Assembly: GCA_903828515.1 (NCBI GenBank)
Contig: CAIKMD010000007.1
Coordinates: 1,144,706 to 1,208,705 of the forward strand
DNA from: an uncultured Rhodospirillales bacterium
GTDB lineage: Bacteria > Pseudomonadota > Alphaproteobacteria > ATCC43930 > CGMCC-115725
DNA length: 64,000 nt
Reading direction: 5' to 3'
Within the stretch, counting starts at the first letter, position 1, and each line of letters starts with the position of its first letter. This document shows positions 26,392 through 34,911 of the stretch, piece after piece. The notes beneath the pieces were generated by a model. It was not told where the DNA came from, did not search any database, and saw only the letters and a program-made list of their open reading frames with translations. Both the position numbers and the translations under genes were made by a program.

Positions 26392-26675
26392 GCGGCGCTG
26401 ACCGCGACGTTGAGCTGGCTCACGCCGCCGTCGCGCCATTGATCGAGGCTGACGACTTTACGATTCTGCATCGCCTTGCGGCTGGCAAGAACCGTCAGAA
26501 CATAACGCCGCCGTCCTTGCAGCCATGCCATGTCATCGAGTTCGTCGCGTCGCGTGGGCGAGGCGGTGCGCAGCGCCGCGAGAAGATAATCGATCTCGTC
26601 GAGGTCGCGCCGCAATTGCGCGGTGGTCATGAGTGGCTCCGATGGAGCCGAAGATACGTTTGTTGCTGCAATCAT
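26388..26675 (-). CDS. Small hypothetical protein
   Basis: Unrecognised 95-residue protein, or 80 residues if it starts at the second ATG (26630). It is mostly helical, with LRRDLDEIDYLLAALRTA followed by RRDELDDMAWLQGRRRYVLT and a C-terminal KVVSLDQWRDGG. There is no signal peptide or membrane segment. Ribosome-like sites precede both starts (GGGGGA for 26675, GGAG for 26630), so the start is undecided. It is convergent with the CoA transferase, sharing four bases, and divergent from PPK2. Amphipathic helices and the lack of cysteines would suit a small regulator or adaptor, but that is only a guess. Confidence 0.55.
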   Translation of the reverse strand: MIAATNVSSAPSEPLMTTAQLRRDLDEIDYLLAALRTASPTRRDELDDMAWLQGRRRYVLTVLASRKAMQNRKVVSLDQWRDGGVSQLNVAVSAA

Positions 26676-26861
26676 TATTGTCCCCCAGGCTTGAGGCGCC
26701 GGTCGTTCCGAACGAGGAGGTCGGTCTACGTGTCCCGCGTTAACCTTGGTTTGGGCGGAAATGGATAACAAACGATTAATAAATGGTTCGACTCGGGATT
26801 TGTTCCCGCGGCGTGGCGTCGCGTGTCGCGCACCGGCATAATGCGAACCAAGGAGCGCACC

Positions 26862-27656
26862 ATGGCCAAAATCAAAACGCCGAAGCTGCCGCCGCCTCTG
26901 ACCCATCACGCTTACGAAAAGACGATGCTGGCGTTGCAGATCGAACTGGTGAAGCTGCAGCGCCAGGTGATTGCGCATGGACTGCGCGTGCTGATCATCT
27001 TCGAAGGCCGCGACGCGGCCGGCAAGGACGGCACGATCAAACGGATCGTCGAATATCTGAGTCCGCGCGACACGCGCGTGGTGGCGCTCGGGCCGCCGAG
27101 CGAGCGCGAGCAGCACATCTGGTATTTTCAGCGCTACGTGCCGTATCTGCCGGCGTCGGGCGAGATCGTGCTGTTCAATCGAAGCTGGTACAACCGCGCC
27201 GGAGTCGAGCGCGTCATGGGATTTTGCAGCAAGGCGGAAACCGAAGAGTTCCTCGAAACCGTGCCGCACTTCGAGGGGTTGCTCAAACGCTCGGGCATCA
27301 CCGTGCTGAAATACTACCTCGATATCTCGAAGCACGAGCAAAAGCACCGGCTTGCCGCTCGGCGCAAGGATCCGCTGAAACAGTGGAAGCTCAGTCCGAT
27401 CGACGCCAAGGCGCCGAAGCTATGGAAGGCCTACAGCAAGGCGCGCGATGCGATGCTCGAGCGCAGCCACAGCGTGGTCACGCCGTGGACCATCGTGCGC
27501 GCCGACGACAAGGATCTGGCGCGTCTCAACGTGATTCGGGATGTGTTGTGGCGGTTGGATTATCCGAACCGGCTTCGGCGGCTCCATCGCCCCGATCCGG
27601 CCGTGGTTTTTCCGTATGATACCGGCGAACGGACGCGCGGGTTGATCGAGCCCTGA
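26862..27656 (+). CDS. ppk2: Polyphosphate kinase 2
   Basis: PPK2-family polyphosphate:nucleotide phosphotransferase, 264 residues, single-domain. The Walker A motif is FEGRDAAGKDGTIKR near residue 47, followed by GPPSEREQHIWYFQRYVPYL near 75 and FNRSWYNRAGVERVMGF near 106 (Walker B/lid region), all hallmark blocks. It uses polyphosphate to phosphorylate nucleoside mono- or diphosphates, or runs in reverse to store polyphosphate. The ATG at 26862 is preceded by AAGGAG. An earlier ATG at 26841 would place that ribosome site inside the gene. It stands among stress-related genes (histidine kinase, UspA) but is not in an operon with them. Confidence 0.95.
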   Translation: MAKIKTPKLPPPLTHHAYEKTMLALQIELVKLQRQVIAHGLRVLIIFEGRDAAGKDGTIKRIVEYLSPRDTRVVALGPPSEREQHIWYFQRYVPYLPASGEIVLFNRSWYNRAGVERVMGFCSKAETEEFLETVPHFEGLLKRSGITVLKYYLDISKHEQKHRLAARRKDPLKQWKLSPIDAKAPKLWKAYSKARDAMLERSHSVVTPWTIVRADDKDLARLNVIRDVLWRLDYPNRLRRLHRPDPAVVFPYDTGERTRGLIEP

Positions 27657-27678
27657 CGGTCGCCGAACGCGACGAAGC

Positions 27679-27912
27679 TTAGAAGCCGTTGGCGGAGATC
27701 GGCGGAGCGGCGGTCGCCGCCGCGTTCACGCCCTGCGCCGACGGGTCGGCCAGGTTGGCGGCCAACGCTGCCTGCTCAAGCAGGTCCGGCAGGCGGACGG
27801 TCGCTTCCGCCGCGACCAGGACGGTCAGCACGATCGCGACCGCGGTCAGCCCGGCATTGAGCTTGGCGCAGACCCCATCGAGTCGCTTCAGGAATGACAT
27901 CAACGATACCAT
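27679..27912 (-). CDS. Small single-span membrane protein, unknown
   Basis: A 77-residue protein from ATG 27912, which has an excellent GGAGG site five bases upstream; a second in-frame ATG at 27900 is less well placed. The sequence has a short basic N-terminus (SFLKRLDGVCAKLNAG) and one hydrophobic stretch, LTAVAIVLTVLVAAEATVR, near residues 25-43. An Ala/Pro-rich tail follows. It would be anchored in the inner membrane, topology unknown. It is convergent with PPK2, 22 bases apart, and divergent from the histidine kinase. No family is recognised. The strong ribosome site is the main support for its being real. Confidence 0.5.
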   Translation of the reverse strand: MVSLMSFLKRLDGVCAKLNAGLTAVAIVLTVLVAAEATVRLPDLLEQAALAANLADPSAQGVNAAATAAPPISANGF

Positions 27913-28147
27913 CTTCGCCTCCGAAACAGGTGACCGGTCGACAGCGACCAAGCCAGCACGACTATTAAATACTGCACTGCACAAAAAATCGTTTACGACG
28001 GTTAAGCTCGCAATAGACGAATTGTCGCAGCCGGCCGGGAAGGCCCGATTTCCGCCGTTTTTCCGCCCGGCACAATTCACAAACAGAGTCTTAACCACCG
28101 CGTGATAGAAGCTCAGGGGTGACGAACCACCTGCTTTATGTTGTGTG

Positions 28148-29968
28148 ATGAGCTCGCCTATCCAAGACAATCCTCGGCGCCGCACCAAACGGCTGAAGCT
28201 CGGCATCGTCGTGGTGCTGATTTGCGTCCTTGTGGCGTTGTGGGGCGTCGTCGCCGGCTCGATCTTCACCTCGTGGCAGACCGCGGTTCAGGATTCCCAG
28301 TCGGATGCGGGTAATTACGCGGCGATCTTCCAGGACGAGTTGCTGCACACGCTCGATACCGTGTCGGCGAACATGGACCTCGTCGCCGCCCGCATGCGGG
28401 CCAAGAACAGCGATTTCGATATTTATAGTTGGGCACACGACATCCCGATGGTGTCGGGGCCGACGATCGGGGCCGTCATTATCGGACCGGACGGCAGGCT
28501 TGTCGCATCGACCGGCGATCCGCATGCTACGCCGATCGACCTCAGCGACCGCGAGCTTTTTCGCGCGCATCTGGACGGCTCTTATCAGGGACCGTTCGTC
28601 AGCGCGCCCGATGCCAATCCGATCAACGGCCGAACCGCCATCGAAATTTCCCGGCGTATCACCGGAACCGACGGCCGGTTTCTCGGTGTCCTGGTCTTTT
28701 CGCTGACGCCGGGATCTCTGACGAGACTCCAGCAATCGATCGATCTGGGCGATCACGGGACGCTGTCGCTGATCGGGATCGATGACATCGTTCGCGTCCG
28801 TTTCAGCAAGTCGAACTCCGACGGTCTCGACGGCACGGGTCGTTTGATCGAGGCCGATCCGCGCCCGAGTTCGATCGCGGTGGGCGGCAAGGGCTGGTAC
28901 ATCCATAAAAGTGCCATCGACGGCGTGACGCGGCTTTATTTCTATCGCCGGGTCGAAGGCTATCCGCTGGTCGTGACGGTCGGCCTCGATCTTGGCGCGA
29001 CCCTGGCCGGTCCCTATCAGCACGCGGTACTGGTCGCGATCCTGGCCGTGGTCGGCACGCTTCTCCTGATCGGGCTGGCGACGATCCTGATGCGCGAGAT
29101 CGGCCATCGCGCCGCGCGCGAGATTCAACTCGCCGACGAACGGGTCCTGCTGCAATCGGCCAATGCGCGGCTCGCCGAAGAACGCATCCGCCTGCGTCAG
29201 ATCAATTTCGAGCTTCAGCATTCGAAGGAACGCGCCGAAGCGGCCAATGAAGCGAAATCGCAATTCCTCGCGAATATGAGCCATGAGCTGCGCACGCCGC
29301 TGAACGCGATCATCGGCTTCTCGCAGATCATCAAGGACCAGAGCATGGGTCCGGTGGGCGTGGCCCGCTATGCCGAATACGCCAAGGATATTTTCGGCGC
29401 CGGCGAGCATCTGCTGGCTCTGATCAACAACGTGCTCGACATCTCGAAGATCCAGGCCGGCAAGTTCAGCCTGAAGGAAGAGCCGGTCGATCTGCAGGAA
29501 ATCGTGCAAGGCAGCCTCGCGGCGGTCAGCGCCCAGGCGCTCAAGAACAAAGTCACCCTCATGGTCGATCTGCCGGCGAGCCTGCCGGGCGTTCGCGCCG
29601 ACGCGGTGGCGATGCGCCAGATCGTGATCAATCTTCTCTCGAACGCGGTCAAATTCACCTCGGAAGGCGGCGAAGTGACCGTCGCGGGCGAGCGTTCCCT
29701 GGATGGCGGGCTCGATCTGTCCGTCGCCGATACCGGCATCGGCATGACCGAGGACGAGATCAAAATCGCGCTCGAGCCGTTCCGTCAGGTCGAGAACGCG
29801 CTGACCAAGAAATACGAAGGCACGGGCCTCGGCCTGCCGATCGCCCGGCGCCTCGTGGAACTCCACGGTGGCCGGCTCGACATTGCGAGCAAGACCAACA
29901 CCGGCACGGTGATCCGCGTCCACCTCCCGCGCGAGCGCGTGCTCACCGCGAAAGAAGTGGCGGCCTAA
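28148..29968 (+). CDS. Membrane sensor histidine kinase with extracytoplasmic Cache-like domain
   Basis: A 606-residue orthodox sensor kinase. A first membrane helix near residues 18-40 ([20 protein letters not shown]) is followed by a periplasmic region of about 240 residues with the look of a double-Cache domain ([42 protein letters not shown]). A second helix lies near 290-315. A coiled-coil linker leads to the HisKA box [19 protein letters not shown] with phospho-acceptor His379, then the N box [14 protein letters not shown]1 DTGIGM and G2 [12 protein letters not shown]. It probably detects a small extracellular ligand such as an organic acid. No response regulator gene is adjacent, so it is an orphan. 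A GTG one codon earlier is an alternative start. Confidence 0.92.
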   Translation: MSSPIQDNPRRRTKRLKLGIVVVLICVLVALWGVVAGSIFTSWQTAVQDSQSDAGNYAAIFQDELLHTLDTVSANMDLVAARMRAKNSDFDIYSWAHDIPMVSGPTIGAVIIGPDGRLVASTGDPHATPIDLSDRELFRAHLDGSYQGPFVSAPDANPINGRTAIEISRRITGTDGRFLGVLVFSLTPGSLTRLQQSIDLGDHGTLSLIGIDDIVRVRFSKSNSDGLDGTGRLIEADPRPSSIAVGGKGWYIHKSAIDGVTRLYFYRRVEGYPLVVTVGLDLGATLAGPYQHAVLVAILAVVGTLLLIGLATILMREIGHRAAREIQLADERVLLQSANARLAEERIRLRQINFELQHSKERAEAANEAKSQFLANMSHELRTPLNAIIGFSQIIKDQSMGPVGVARYAEYAKDIFGAGEHLLALINNVLDISKIQAGKFSLKEEPVDLQEIVQGSLAAVSAQALKNKVTLMVDLPASLPGVRADAVAMRQIVINLLSNAVKFTSEGGEVTVAGERSLDGGLDLSVADTGIGMTEDEIKIALEPFRQVENALTKKYEGTGLGLPIARRLVELHGGRLDIASKTNTGTVIRVHLPRERVLTAKEVAA

Positions 29969-29972
29969 AACC

Positions 29973-30845
29973 TCAATGCGAGATCAGGAGCGGCAGCAGG
30001 GCGGTTCCCACCACCTCGCGCGTCGCTCCGCCGAACAGGAATTCCCGCCACGGCACATGGCCGTAGCCGCCCATGATCAGCAGGTCGGCGTTCTGGTCGT
30101 GCGCCGAGGATAGAAGCTGTTGGCCGGGACCTGCGCCCGAAACGGCTGGCGTGTGCTTGTGGGTCGCCTTGATCCCATGCCAGCCGAGATAGTCGATCAG
30201 CGCGGCGGCGCTTTCCTGATGCTTCTCGCCGACCGTGACGATCGTGACCGCCCGTGAACCAGCGAGGAAGGGAATGGCGGCGGCCGTGGCGCGGGTCGCC
30301 TCGGCCGAGCCGTTCCAGCCGATCACCACGTTCTGTCCGATATCCTCGGGAGTCTTCGACGGCGCCAGCAACACGGCGCGCCCCGAATTGATCAGCGTCT
30401 GCTCGACCACGTCGGTATGCGGCTGATCGACCACCCGATCCGAACGCCCGAGAATGGTGAGATCGAAGAACCGCGCACGGCGGGAAACCAGCAGCGGCGC
30501 GTAGCCGGTTTCCTCGTGCCAGGACGCCGATGCTTCGATCTTGGTCGGGATCGCCAAAGGCGAGCCGCCGAGCGGAAGCTTGTGACGCGCCACCGTCGCG
30601 TCGAAAGAGGCTTTGGTCTTGGCGACGAGGGTTTCGGCGTCCTTGGTGAAGCGATCGACGAAATCGCCCGACATCGACATGCCGAACCCGTCGCCGGAAT
30701 AGGTGAAGAGGTCGCGCGCGTCGGGGCGCGCGTGGAAGCCTTCGAGGTGCGCGCCGAAGCGCCGCGCCAATCGGCAGCCCAATTCCACAGCGCCGTCGCT
30801 TGCACTACCGCCGCTCGCTGCCGTCAGGATGGTTTTGATGGTCAT
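29973..30845 (-). CDS. Universal stress protein, UspA family, tandem-domain type
   Basis: A 290-residue UspA-family protein, about twice the single-domain size and so probably two Usp domains. The first begins MTIKTILTAASGGSASDGAV. The second has VVIGWNGSAEATRATAAAIP near 174 and the ATP-binding glycine pattern MGGYGHVPWREFLFGGATRE near 260. It probably binds ATP or AMP and acts in survival under stress or low oxygen. The ATG at 30845 has GGAGGA upstream, and the longer open frame to 31013 is not supported. It converges with the histidine kinase, four bases apart. An FNR/FixK-like site with a matching -10 lies upstream. Confidence 0.93.
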   Translation of the reverse strand: MTIKTILTAASGGSASDGAVELGCRLARRFGAHLEGFHARPDARDLFTYSGDGFGMSMSGDFVDRFTKDAETLVAKTKASFDATVARHKLPLGGSPLAIPTKIEASASWHEETGYAPLLVSRRARFFDLTILGRSDRVVDQPHTDVVEQTLINSGRAVLLAPSKTPEDIGQNVVIGWNGSAEATRATAAAIPFLAGSRAVTIVTVGEKHQESAAALIDYLGWHGIKATHKHTPAVSGAGPGQQLLSSAHDQNADLLIMGGYGHVPWREFLFGGATREVVGTALLPLLISH

Positions 30846-30886
30846 GGTTTCCTCCGTCGGGATAAAATTCTTGGATACCGACTTAT

Positions 30887-30929
30887 AATATAAGCATTGG
30901 CGACGGTTCTTGTTCCCGACCTGGATCAA
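30887..30929 (-). promoter_or_regulatory. Putative FNR/FixK-type promoter of the usp gene
   Basis: On the minus strand TTGATCCAGGTCGG (30929-30916) matches the FNR/FixK pattern TTGA-N6-TCAA except for the last two bases. TATATT (30892-30887) follows at the spacing of a class II site, with the box centred about 41 bases before the expected start. The -10 lies within the palindrome CTTATA-A-TATAAG (30882-30894). The ATG is about 36 bases further on. Confidence 0.4.
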
Positions 30930-31030
30930 TTCGCCGCACCGGGTCCGTTCGGCTAGTATCGGCACCGGGCAACAATCATAAGCCGGTCGCGTGTCGGTTG
31001 CACGTCCGCGCATATCAGGGGAGTGAAATC

Positions 31031-31969
31031 ATGAACGGTGCCGGCAAGGTCGCGATCGCGGCCGGAATATTGGCATTCGGACTGTCATCGGCGCCCGCCT
31101 ATGCCGCCAAGATCACGTTCATGCATACGGCGGTCAGTCAGTTCATCAATATTTTCGTCGCCAAAGACCAGGGCATGCTCGACAAGCGCGGCCTCGACGT
31201 CGACTTGTCGCTGACGACCAATGGTTCGGTGATTTCGGCGGCGCTGGTCGCGGATTCGGTACAGATCGGCGGGCCGACCCCGACGGTGCTGTTACAGGCC
31301 AACGAGCAAGGTCTCGATCTCGTCGTGGTGGCCGGTACCGAGGTCTATCCCAGCGTGGCCAAGAGCGGGATCGTGGCTGCCGCGCAAAGCGGGATCAAAC
31401 TCCCGAAAGATCTCGTCGGTAAGAAGGTCGGTGTGCCCGGCCTCGGCGGCATCATCGACGTGCTCAGCCGCAAATGGGTCCAGGTTCGCGGCGTCGATTC
31501 CCATCAGATCCAATGGGTCGAAGTTGGCTTTCCGCAGCAGGCGGATGCGCTCAAGGGCGGGCTCGCCGACGCGGTCGCCTCGGTCGATCCGTTTTACAGT
31601 CGCGTGGTCGGCGACAATACAGGCTATGACATCGGCACTTATTCCGAGGTCATTCCCGACGGCACCAGTCCGGTCAATTTCGTGTCGACCCGTGCCTGGG
31701 CCGACAAGAACCATGAGTCGATCGTGGCGCTGCGTGCCGCGCTCGACGAGGCCGTCGCTTACATCAAAGATCCGGCGAACGATGCATCGGTGCGCGCCAG
31801 CCTGGCGAAATACACCAAGTTGCCGCCGGCGGTGGCGGCAACCATGGCGATCCCCAAGAATTTTCAGGTTCACATTCAGCCGAGCGCGTTGCGCTTCTGG
31901 GTCGATGTCTCGCGCGAGCAAGGGCTCATCAAGGGTAATCCTGACCCGGCCAGCCTGATCGCGCCCTGA
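31031..31969 (+). CDS. Periplasmic ABC-type substrate-binding protein (NitT/TauT-like)
   Basis: A 312-residue secreted binding protein. The N-terminus has a Sec signal, with VAIAAGILAFGLSSAPAYA and probable cleavage after Ala near residue 25. The mature protein begins AKITFMHTAVSQFINIFVAK and continues GMLDKRGLDVDLSLTTNGS, a common layout of SsuA/TauA/NMT1-type proteins, with a later LPKDLVGKKVGVPGLGG. It binds a small solute of unknown identity and should deliver it to an ABC permease. None is adjacent; the only set in the window is at 45175-47559. The ATG at 31031 follows AGGGGAGTG. The gene stands alone, divergent from usp, and is followed by a GC-rich hairpin. Confidence 0.85.
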   Translation: MNGAGKVAIAAGILAFGLSSAPAYAAKITFMHTAVSQFINIFVAKDQGMLDKRGLDVDLSLTTNGSVISAALVADSVQIGGPTPTVLLQANEQGLDLVVVAGTEVYPSVAKSGIVAAAQSGIKLPKDLVGKKVGVPGLGGIIDVLSRKWVQVRGVDSHQIQWVEVGFPQQADALKGGLADAVASVDPFYSRVVGDNTGYDIGTYSEVIPDGTSPVNFVSTRAWADKNHESIVALRAALDEAVAYIKDPANDASVRASLAKYTKLPPAVAATMAIPKNFQVHIQPSALRFWVDVSREQGLIKGNPDPASLIAP

Positions 31970-31978
31970 AAAAGAAAA

Positions 31979-32000
31979 CCCCGCCTGGTTAAAGGCGGGG
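31979..32000 (-). terminator. Intrinsic terminator (best in the leftward direction)
   Basis: CCCCGCCT (31979-31986), a 6-base loop, and AGGCGGGG (31993-32000) form a perfect 8-bp stem. Read leftward it is followed by TTTTCTTTTT, a textbook U-tract. Read rightward only CTTCGAGG follows, so for the binding-protein gene ending at 31969 it would be a weaker, U-poor stop. It may serve both strands. Confidence 0.7.
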
Positions 32001-32235
32001 CTTCGAGGCAGGAGGGAAGGCACGAACGAGAGAGTTAAAGAAACCGAAGGGAGTGTCACCAACCGATCGGGGTAGACGAAAACGCGTGCGTCGCCGGACA
32101 ACGCCGAAGGGACAATAAAATCATTAGGTTACACGTCATGTCGCGATCGTGTCGGGGCGGCGGAACGAGGGAAAATCTATAAGATTTTCTAAAGATGTCC
32201 TAATAACATCGTTTAAAATTTTAGGCTTATTTGAG

Positions 32236-32269
32236 TAAAACCCCGCGCAACGGTTAACACGTCGCCGCG
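32236..32269 (-). terminator. Probable intrinsic terminator of the LigJ-like/cupin operon
   Basis: Leftward, 10 bases past the cupin stop codon, CGCG-g-CGACG pairs with CGTTG-CGCG (one bulge, one G-T pair, forward coordinates 32244-32269). GGTTTT (32243-32238) follows as U-tract. The short U-run makes this a moderate terminator. Confidence 0.45.
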
Positions 32270-32278
32270 TTTTACCGC

Positions 32279-32914
32279 CTATTTCGGCTCGGGCTTGAAC
32301 TCGACGATCAGATTGCGCAACGGCATGTCGCCGACGTTTTTGGTGGTGTGTATTCCGGCCTGACGAAAATTGACGGTGCTCGGCAGGACCGGTTTTGCCG
32401 GCGGGTCGAGCCATTGATCGAGCAGCGGTCCGATGTTCAACCGGATCTCGACGCGCTGGCTGTGGCTGTGGCGCGGCCTGGTATCGCCGACGCCCAGCTT
32501 TTCCTCATAGACGAAGAATTTTTCGCCGCTGTAGACGATCGCGTTCTTTGCCGGTGCGATGATCTCGGCGGGGGATTTGACCGGCGGATGATCGGGTTTG
32601 ATCGCGACCTCGAAGAAGGGGCCGCCCGCGACGCTATAGGTGTCGCCTTTCTTGAACACCGCGACCTGACCCTTGATCAGATTGTGGTGGGTTTTGCCCG
32701 ATGTGACTTTGGTCTTGCCGATCGCGACCACGATGCGGTCTTCGCAACCCGGCGTCGATGCCGACGCGCACGGCGCCACGTCGCGGCTGACATGGACATA
32801 GTCATTGTCGAGCCCGACCGGCCCAGGCTTGTCGGCGGGAGTTGCCTGAGCCCAGGCCGTTCCGATGCTCGACACCAGAAGGGAGGCGCCGAGCAAGGCA
32901 ACGCGCGCGATCAC
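32279..32914 (-). CDS. Secreted cupin-like protein
   Basis: A 211-residue protein with a Sec signal (VALLGASLLVSSIGTAWA, cleavage expected near residue 22). The mature part looks like a small beta-barrel of cupin type: KTHHNLIKGQVAVFKKGDTY near residues 73-92 gives a His pair and a turn as in cupin motif 1, and a second half has GDTRPRHSHSQRVEIRL with another His cluster near 154. Metal binding is plausible, but the spacing is not a canonical cupin signature, so enzymatic activity is uncertain. The ATG overlaps the stop of the LigJ-like hydratase gene upstream (four bases), so the two are coupled. Its periplasmic location and its partner's cytoplasmic one make the functional link unclear. Confidence 0.65.
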   Translation of the reverse strand: MIARVALLGASLLVSSIGTAWAQATPADKPGPVGLDNDYVHVSRDVAPCASASTPGCEDRIVVAIGKTKVTSGKTHHNLIKGQVAVFKKGDTYSVAGGPFFEVAIKPDHPPVKSPAEIIAPAKNAIVYSGEKFFVYEEKLGVGDTRPRHSHSQRVEIRLNIGPLLDQWLDPPAKPVLPSTVNFRQAGIHTTKNVGDMPLRNLIVEFKPEPK

Positions 32915-33921
32915 TTCTGGTTGTTGGCCATCGCTTTGTCGAAGCGGCTGAACACCTTGCGGGTGTTGCCCTCGAACACTTTCGCCTTATCGGCGGGCGA
33001 GAGCGCGGCCTTGTCGACGTAGCGCTTGGTGTCGTCGAAGTGATGGCCGGTTTCGGGGTCGATGCCGCGCACCGCACCGATCATCTCCGAGGCGAACAGG
33101 ATGTTGTCCGCCGGAATCACCTTGGTCAGGAGATCCATGCCCGGCTGGTGATAGACGCAGGTGTCGAAATAAACGTTCTTCAGCACCAGCTCGCTGAACG
33201 GCGGACGCTTCGCGTCCTGCGCCAGACCGCGATAGCGGCCCCAGTGATAGGGCACCGCGCCCCCGCCATGCGGAATGATGAATTTCAAGGTCGGGAAATC
33301 CGTGAAGATGTCCGACATGATGAACTGCATGAACGCGGTGGTGTCGCCGTTGATGTAGTGCGCGCCCGTCGTGTGGAAGTTCGGGTTGCACGACATGCTG
33401 ACATGCACCATCGCGGGCACGTCGAGCTCGACCATCTTTTCATAGAATGGATACCACCACTTCTTGTCGGTCATCGGCGGGTCCGACCACTTGCCGCCCG
33501 ACGGATCGGGATTGAGGTTGCAGCCGATGAAGCCGAGCTGGTTCACACAGCGTTCCAGTTCGGGAATGCAGTTCGCGGGCGGCACGCCCGGCGACTGCGG
33601 CAACTGCGCGACGCCGACGAAGTTTTTCGGGAAGGATTTGACCACGCGATAGATCAGGTCGTTGCAGTTCTCGGTCCAGATCTGGCTGGTCTTTGCGGTA
33701 CCGATGTGATGCCCCATGCCGGCGGCGCGCGGCGAGAAGATCGTGACATCGCTGCCGCGCTCCTGCTGCATCTTGAGTTGGCCGTTCTGGATGGTCTCGC
33801 GAATCTGGTCGTCGGTGATCTTGAGCGGGCCGGGATTGTCGTTGCCCGCGATCTGCGCGTCCCGGAAAACCTGTAATTCCTTCGGGGCCGTGGTGTAGTG
33901 GCCGTGGCAATCGATGATCAT
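32911..33921 (-). CDS. 4-oxalomesaconate hydratase-like amidohydrolase (LigJ family)
   Basis: A 336-residue amidohydrolase_2 protein close in pattern to LigJ-type 4-oxalomesaconate hydratases of the protocatechuate 4,5-cleavage pathway. It opens MIIDCHGHYTTAPKEL (metal His6 and His8), then VTIFSPRAAGMGHHIG near 59, GFIGCNLNPDPSGGKW near 130, MVHVSMSCNPNFHTTGAHY near 172, IPHGGGAVPYHWGR near 212 and LFASEMIGAVRGIDP near 275. I recall nearly the same blocks in characterised family members. Hydration would give 4-carboxy-4-hydroxy-2-oxoadipate, which an aldolase then splits. An HpcH/HpaI aldolase gene diverges from it 103 bases away. No ring-cleavage dioxygenase LigAB, LigC or LigI is in the window, so a related substrate is possible. 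Confidence 0.82.
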   Translation of the reverse strand: MIIDCHGHYTTAPKELQVFRDAQIAGNDNPGPLKITDDQIRETIQNGQLKMQQERGSDVTIFSPRAAGMGHHIGTAKTSQIWTENCNDLIYRVVKSFPKNFVGVAQLPQSPGVPPANCIPELERCVNQLGFIGCNLNPDPSGGKWSDPPMTDKKWWYPFYEKMVELDVPAMVHVSMSCNPNFHTTGAHYINGDTTAFMQFIMSDIFTDFPTLKFIIPHGGGAVPYHWGRYRGLAQDAKRPPFSELVLKNVYFDTCVYHQPGMDLLTKVIPADNILFASEMIGAVRGIDPETGHHFDDTKRYVDKAALSPADKAKVFEGNTRKVFSRFDKAMANNQK

Positions 33922-34024
33922 CGAAAAATTCCTCCCTCGTTGCCGACGATGCTACGGGGGCATGTGCTTTATTGTCAAACCTGCTACGATGCGGAAATCG
34001 CTTTTTGTGTTGGGAGGAGTGGGC

Positions 34025-34885
34025 ATGGCCGAAGTTCCGCGTCTGAATGGGATGATCAAGTGCTTCGAGGAAAAGAAGCCGTGCTTCGGCGCGTTCTGCA
34101 CGCCCGACGTCGATTCCGCGCTCGCCGCGAGCCAGGCGAAATACGACAGCATCATCTTCGAGATGGAACACAACATCTGGGACATCCGCGCGTTGCGCGA
34201 TTCCCTCCAATACATGCTCAACCGCAAACAGATCGTCGACAAGGGTTCGGTCGCGCCGAACGTGACCCCGCTCGTGCGCATTCCGGCGAACGGCAACGAA
34301 AAGAACCAGTGGCTCGCCAAGCAGGCGCTCGACATCGGCGCCTACGGCATCATCTGGCCGCATGTCGACACGGTCGACCAAGCGTATAACGCGGTTGCCG
34401 CCTGCCGCTATCCGCGTTTGAAGACCGCGCCGCGCTACGAGCCGACCGGCATCCGCGGCGATTCACCCGGCACCGCCGCGCGCTACTGGGGCATTTCCAA
34501 CCAGGAATATTACAAGAAGGCCGATGTCTGGCCGCTCGATCCGAACGGCGAGATTCTCGTCGGCCTGATGATCGAAGGCGTCGAGGCCGTCAACAATCTC
34601 GATGCGATGCTGTCGAAGGTTCCCGGCATCGGCTTCATCCTGATCGGCGAGGGCGATCTGAGCCAAGAACTCGGCGTGCCGCGTCAATACGAGCACCCGA
34701 CGGTGCTGGAGCACATGGCGCGCGTGGTCGCGACCTGCAAGAAATACAACGTGCCGGTCGGCCATCCCCATGTCGACGGCAAGAACGTCGAACGCATCCT
34801 CGGCGAGGGCTTCAGCTATCTGATGACCAGCGCCGGCCGTTCCTACGCCAGCCTCGATAAAGGACGCGAGCTGGCCAAAAGGTAG
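34025..34885 (+). CDS. HpcH/HpaI-family class II pyruvate aldolase
   Basis: A 286-residue TIM-barrel aldolase/citrate-lyase-family protein. The metal-binding Glu is in VGLMIEGVEAVNNLD near residue 180, and the Asp follows in GEGDLSQELG near 210. KYDSIIFEMEHN near 40 and VRIPANGNEKNQWLAKQALD near 83 correspond to the family's DLEH and R-x-P blocks. It cleaves a 4-hydroxy-2-oxo acid to pyruvate and an aldehyde or oxaloacetate. GGGAGGAG lies before the ATG at 34025, supporting this start over upstream ones. It diverges from the LigJ-like hydratase and is followed by a cupin protein 26 bases later and two tandem binding proteins. Hydratase plus aldolase would complete a meta-cleavage lower pathway. 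Confidence 0.88.
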   Translation: MAEVPRLNGMIKCFEEKKPCFGAFCTPDVDSALAASQAKYDSIIFEMEHNIWDIRALRDSLQYMLNRKQIVDKGSVAPNVTPLVRIPANGNEKNQWLAKQALDIGAYGIIWPHVDTVDQAYNAVAACRYPRLKTAPRYEPTGIRGDSPGTAARYWGISNQEYYKKADVWPLDPNGEILVGLMIEGVEAVNNLDAMLSKVPGIGFILIGEGDLSQELGVPRQYEHPTVLEHMARVVATCKKYNVPVGHPHVDGKNVERILGEGFSYLMTSAGRSYASLDKGRELAKR

Positions 34886-34911
34886 AACTCTTAATTCAGG
34901 AGGAGTACCCG

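Larger units (their letters stand above)
31970..32278. other. AT-rich intergenic region with two terminator-like hairpins
   Basis: No convincing ORF is seen in these 309 bases. They hold a leftward terminator-like hairpin next to the cupin gene (32236-32269), an 8-bp A/T hairpin GAAAATCT-ata-AGATTTTC (32171-32189), and a GC-rich hairpin with a leftward U-tract next to the binding-protein stop (31979-32000). The stretch 32141-32240 is clearly more AT-rich than its surroundings. A small leftward RNA between the two terminators is possible but no strong promoter was identified. Confidence 0.4.

Noticed and set aside
26676..26861. General-stress (EcfG-type) promoter upstream of ppk2 or the small gene
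   Set aside because: GGAAC-like sequence occurs, but no CGTT-type -10 is found at 16-17 bases, so the signature is not supported.
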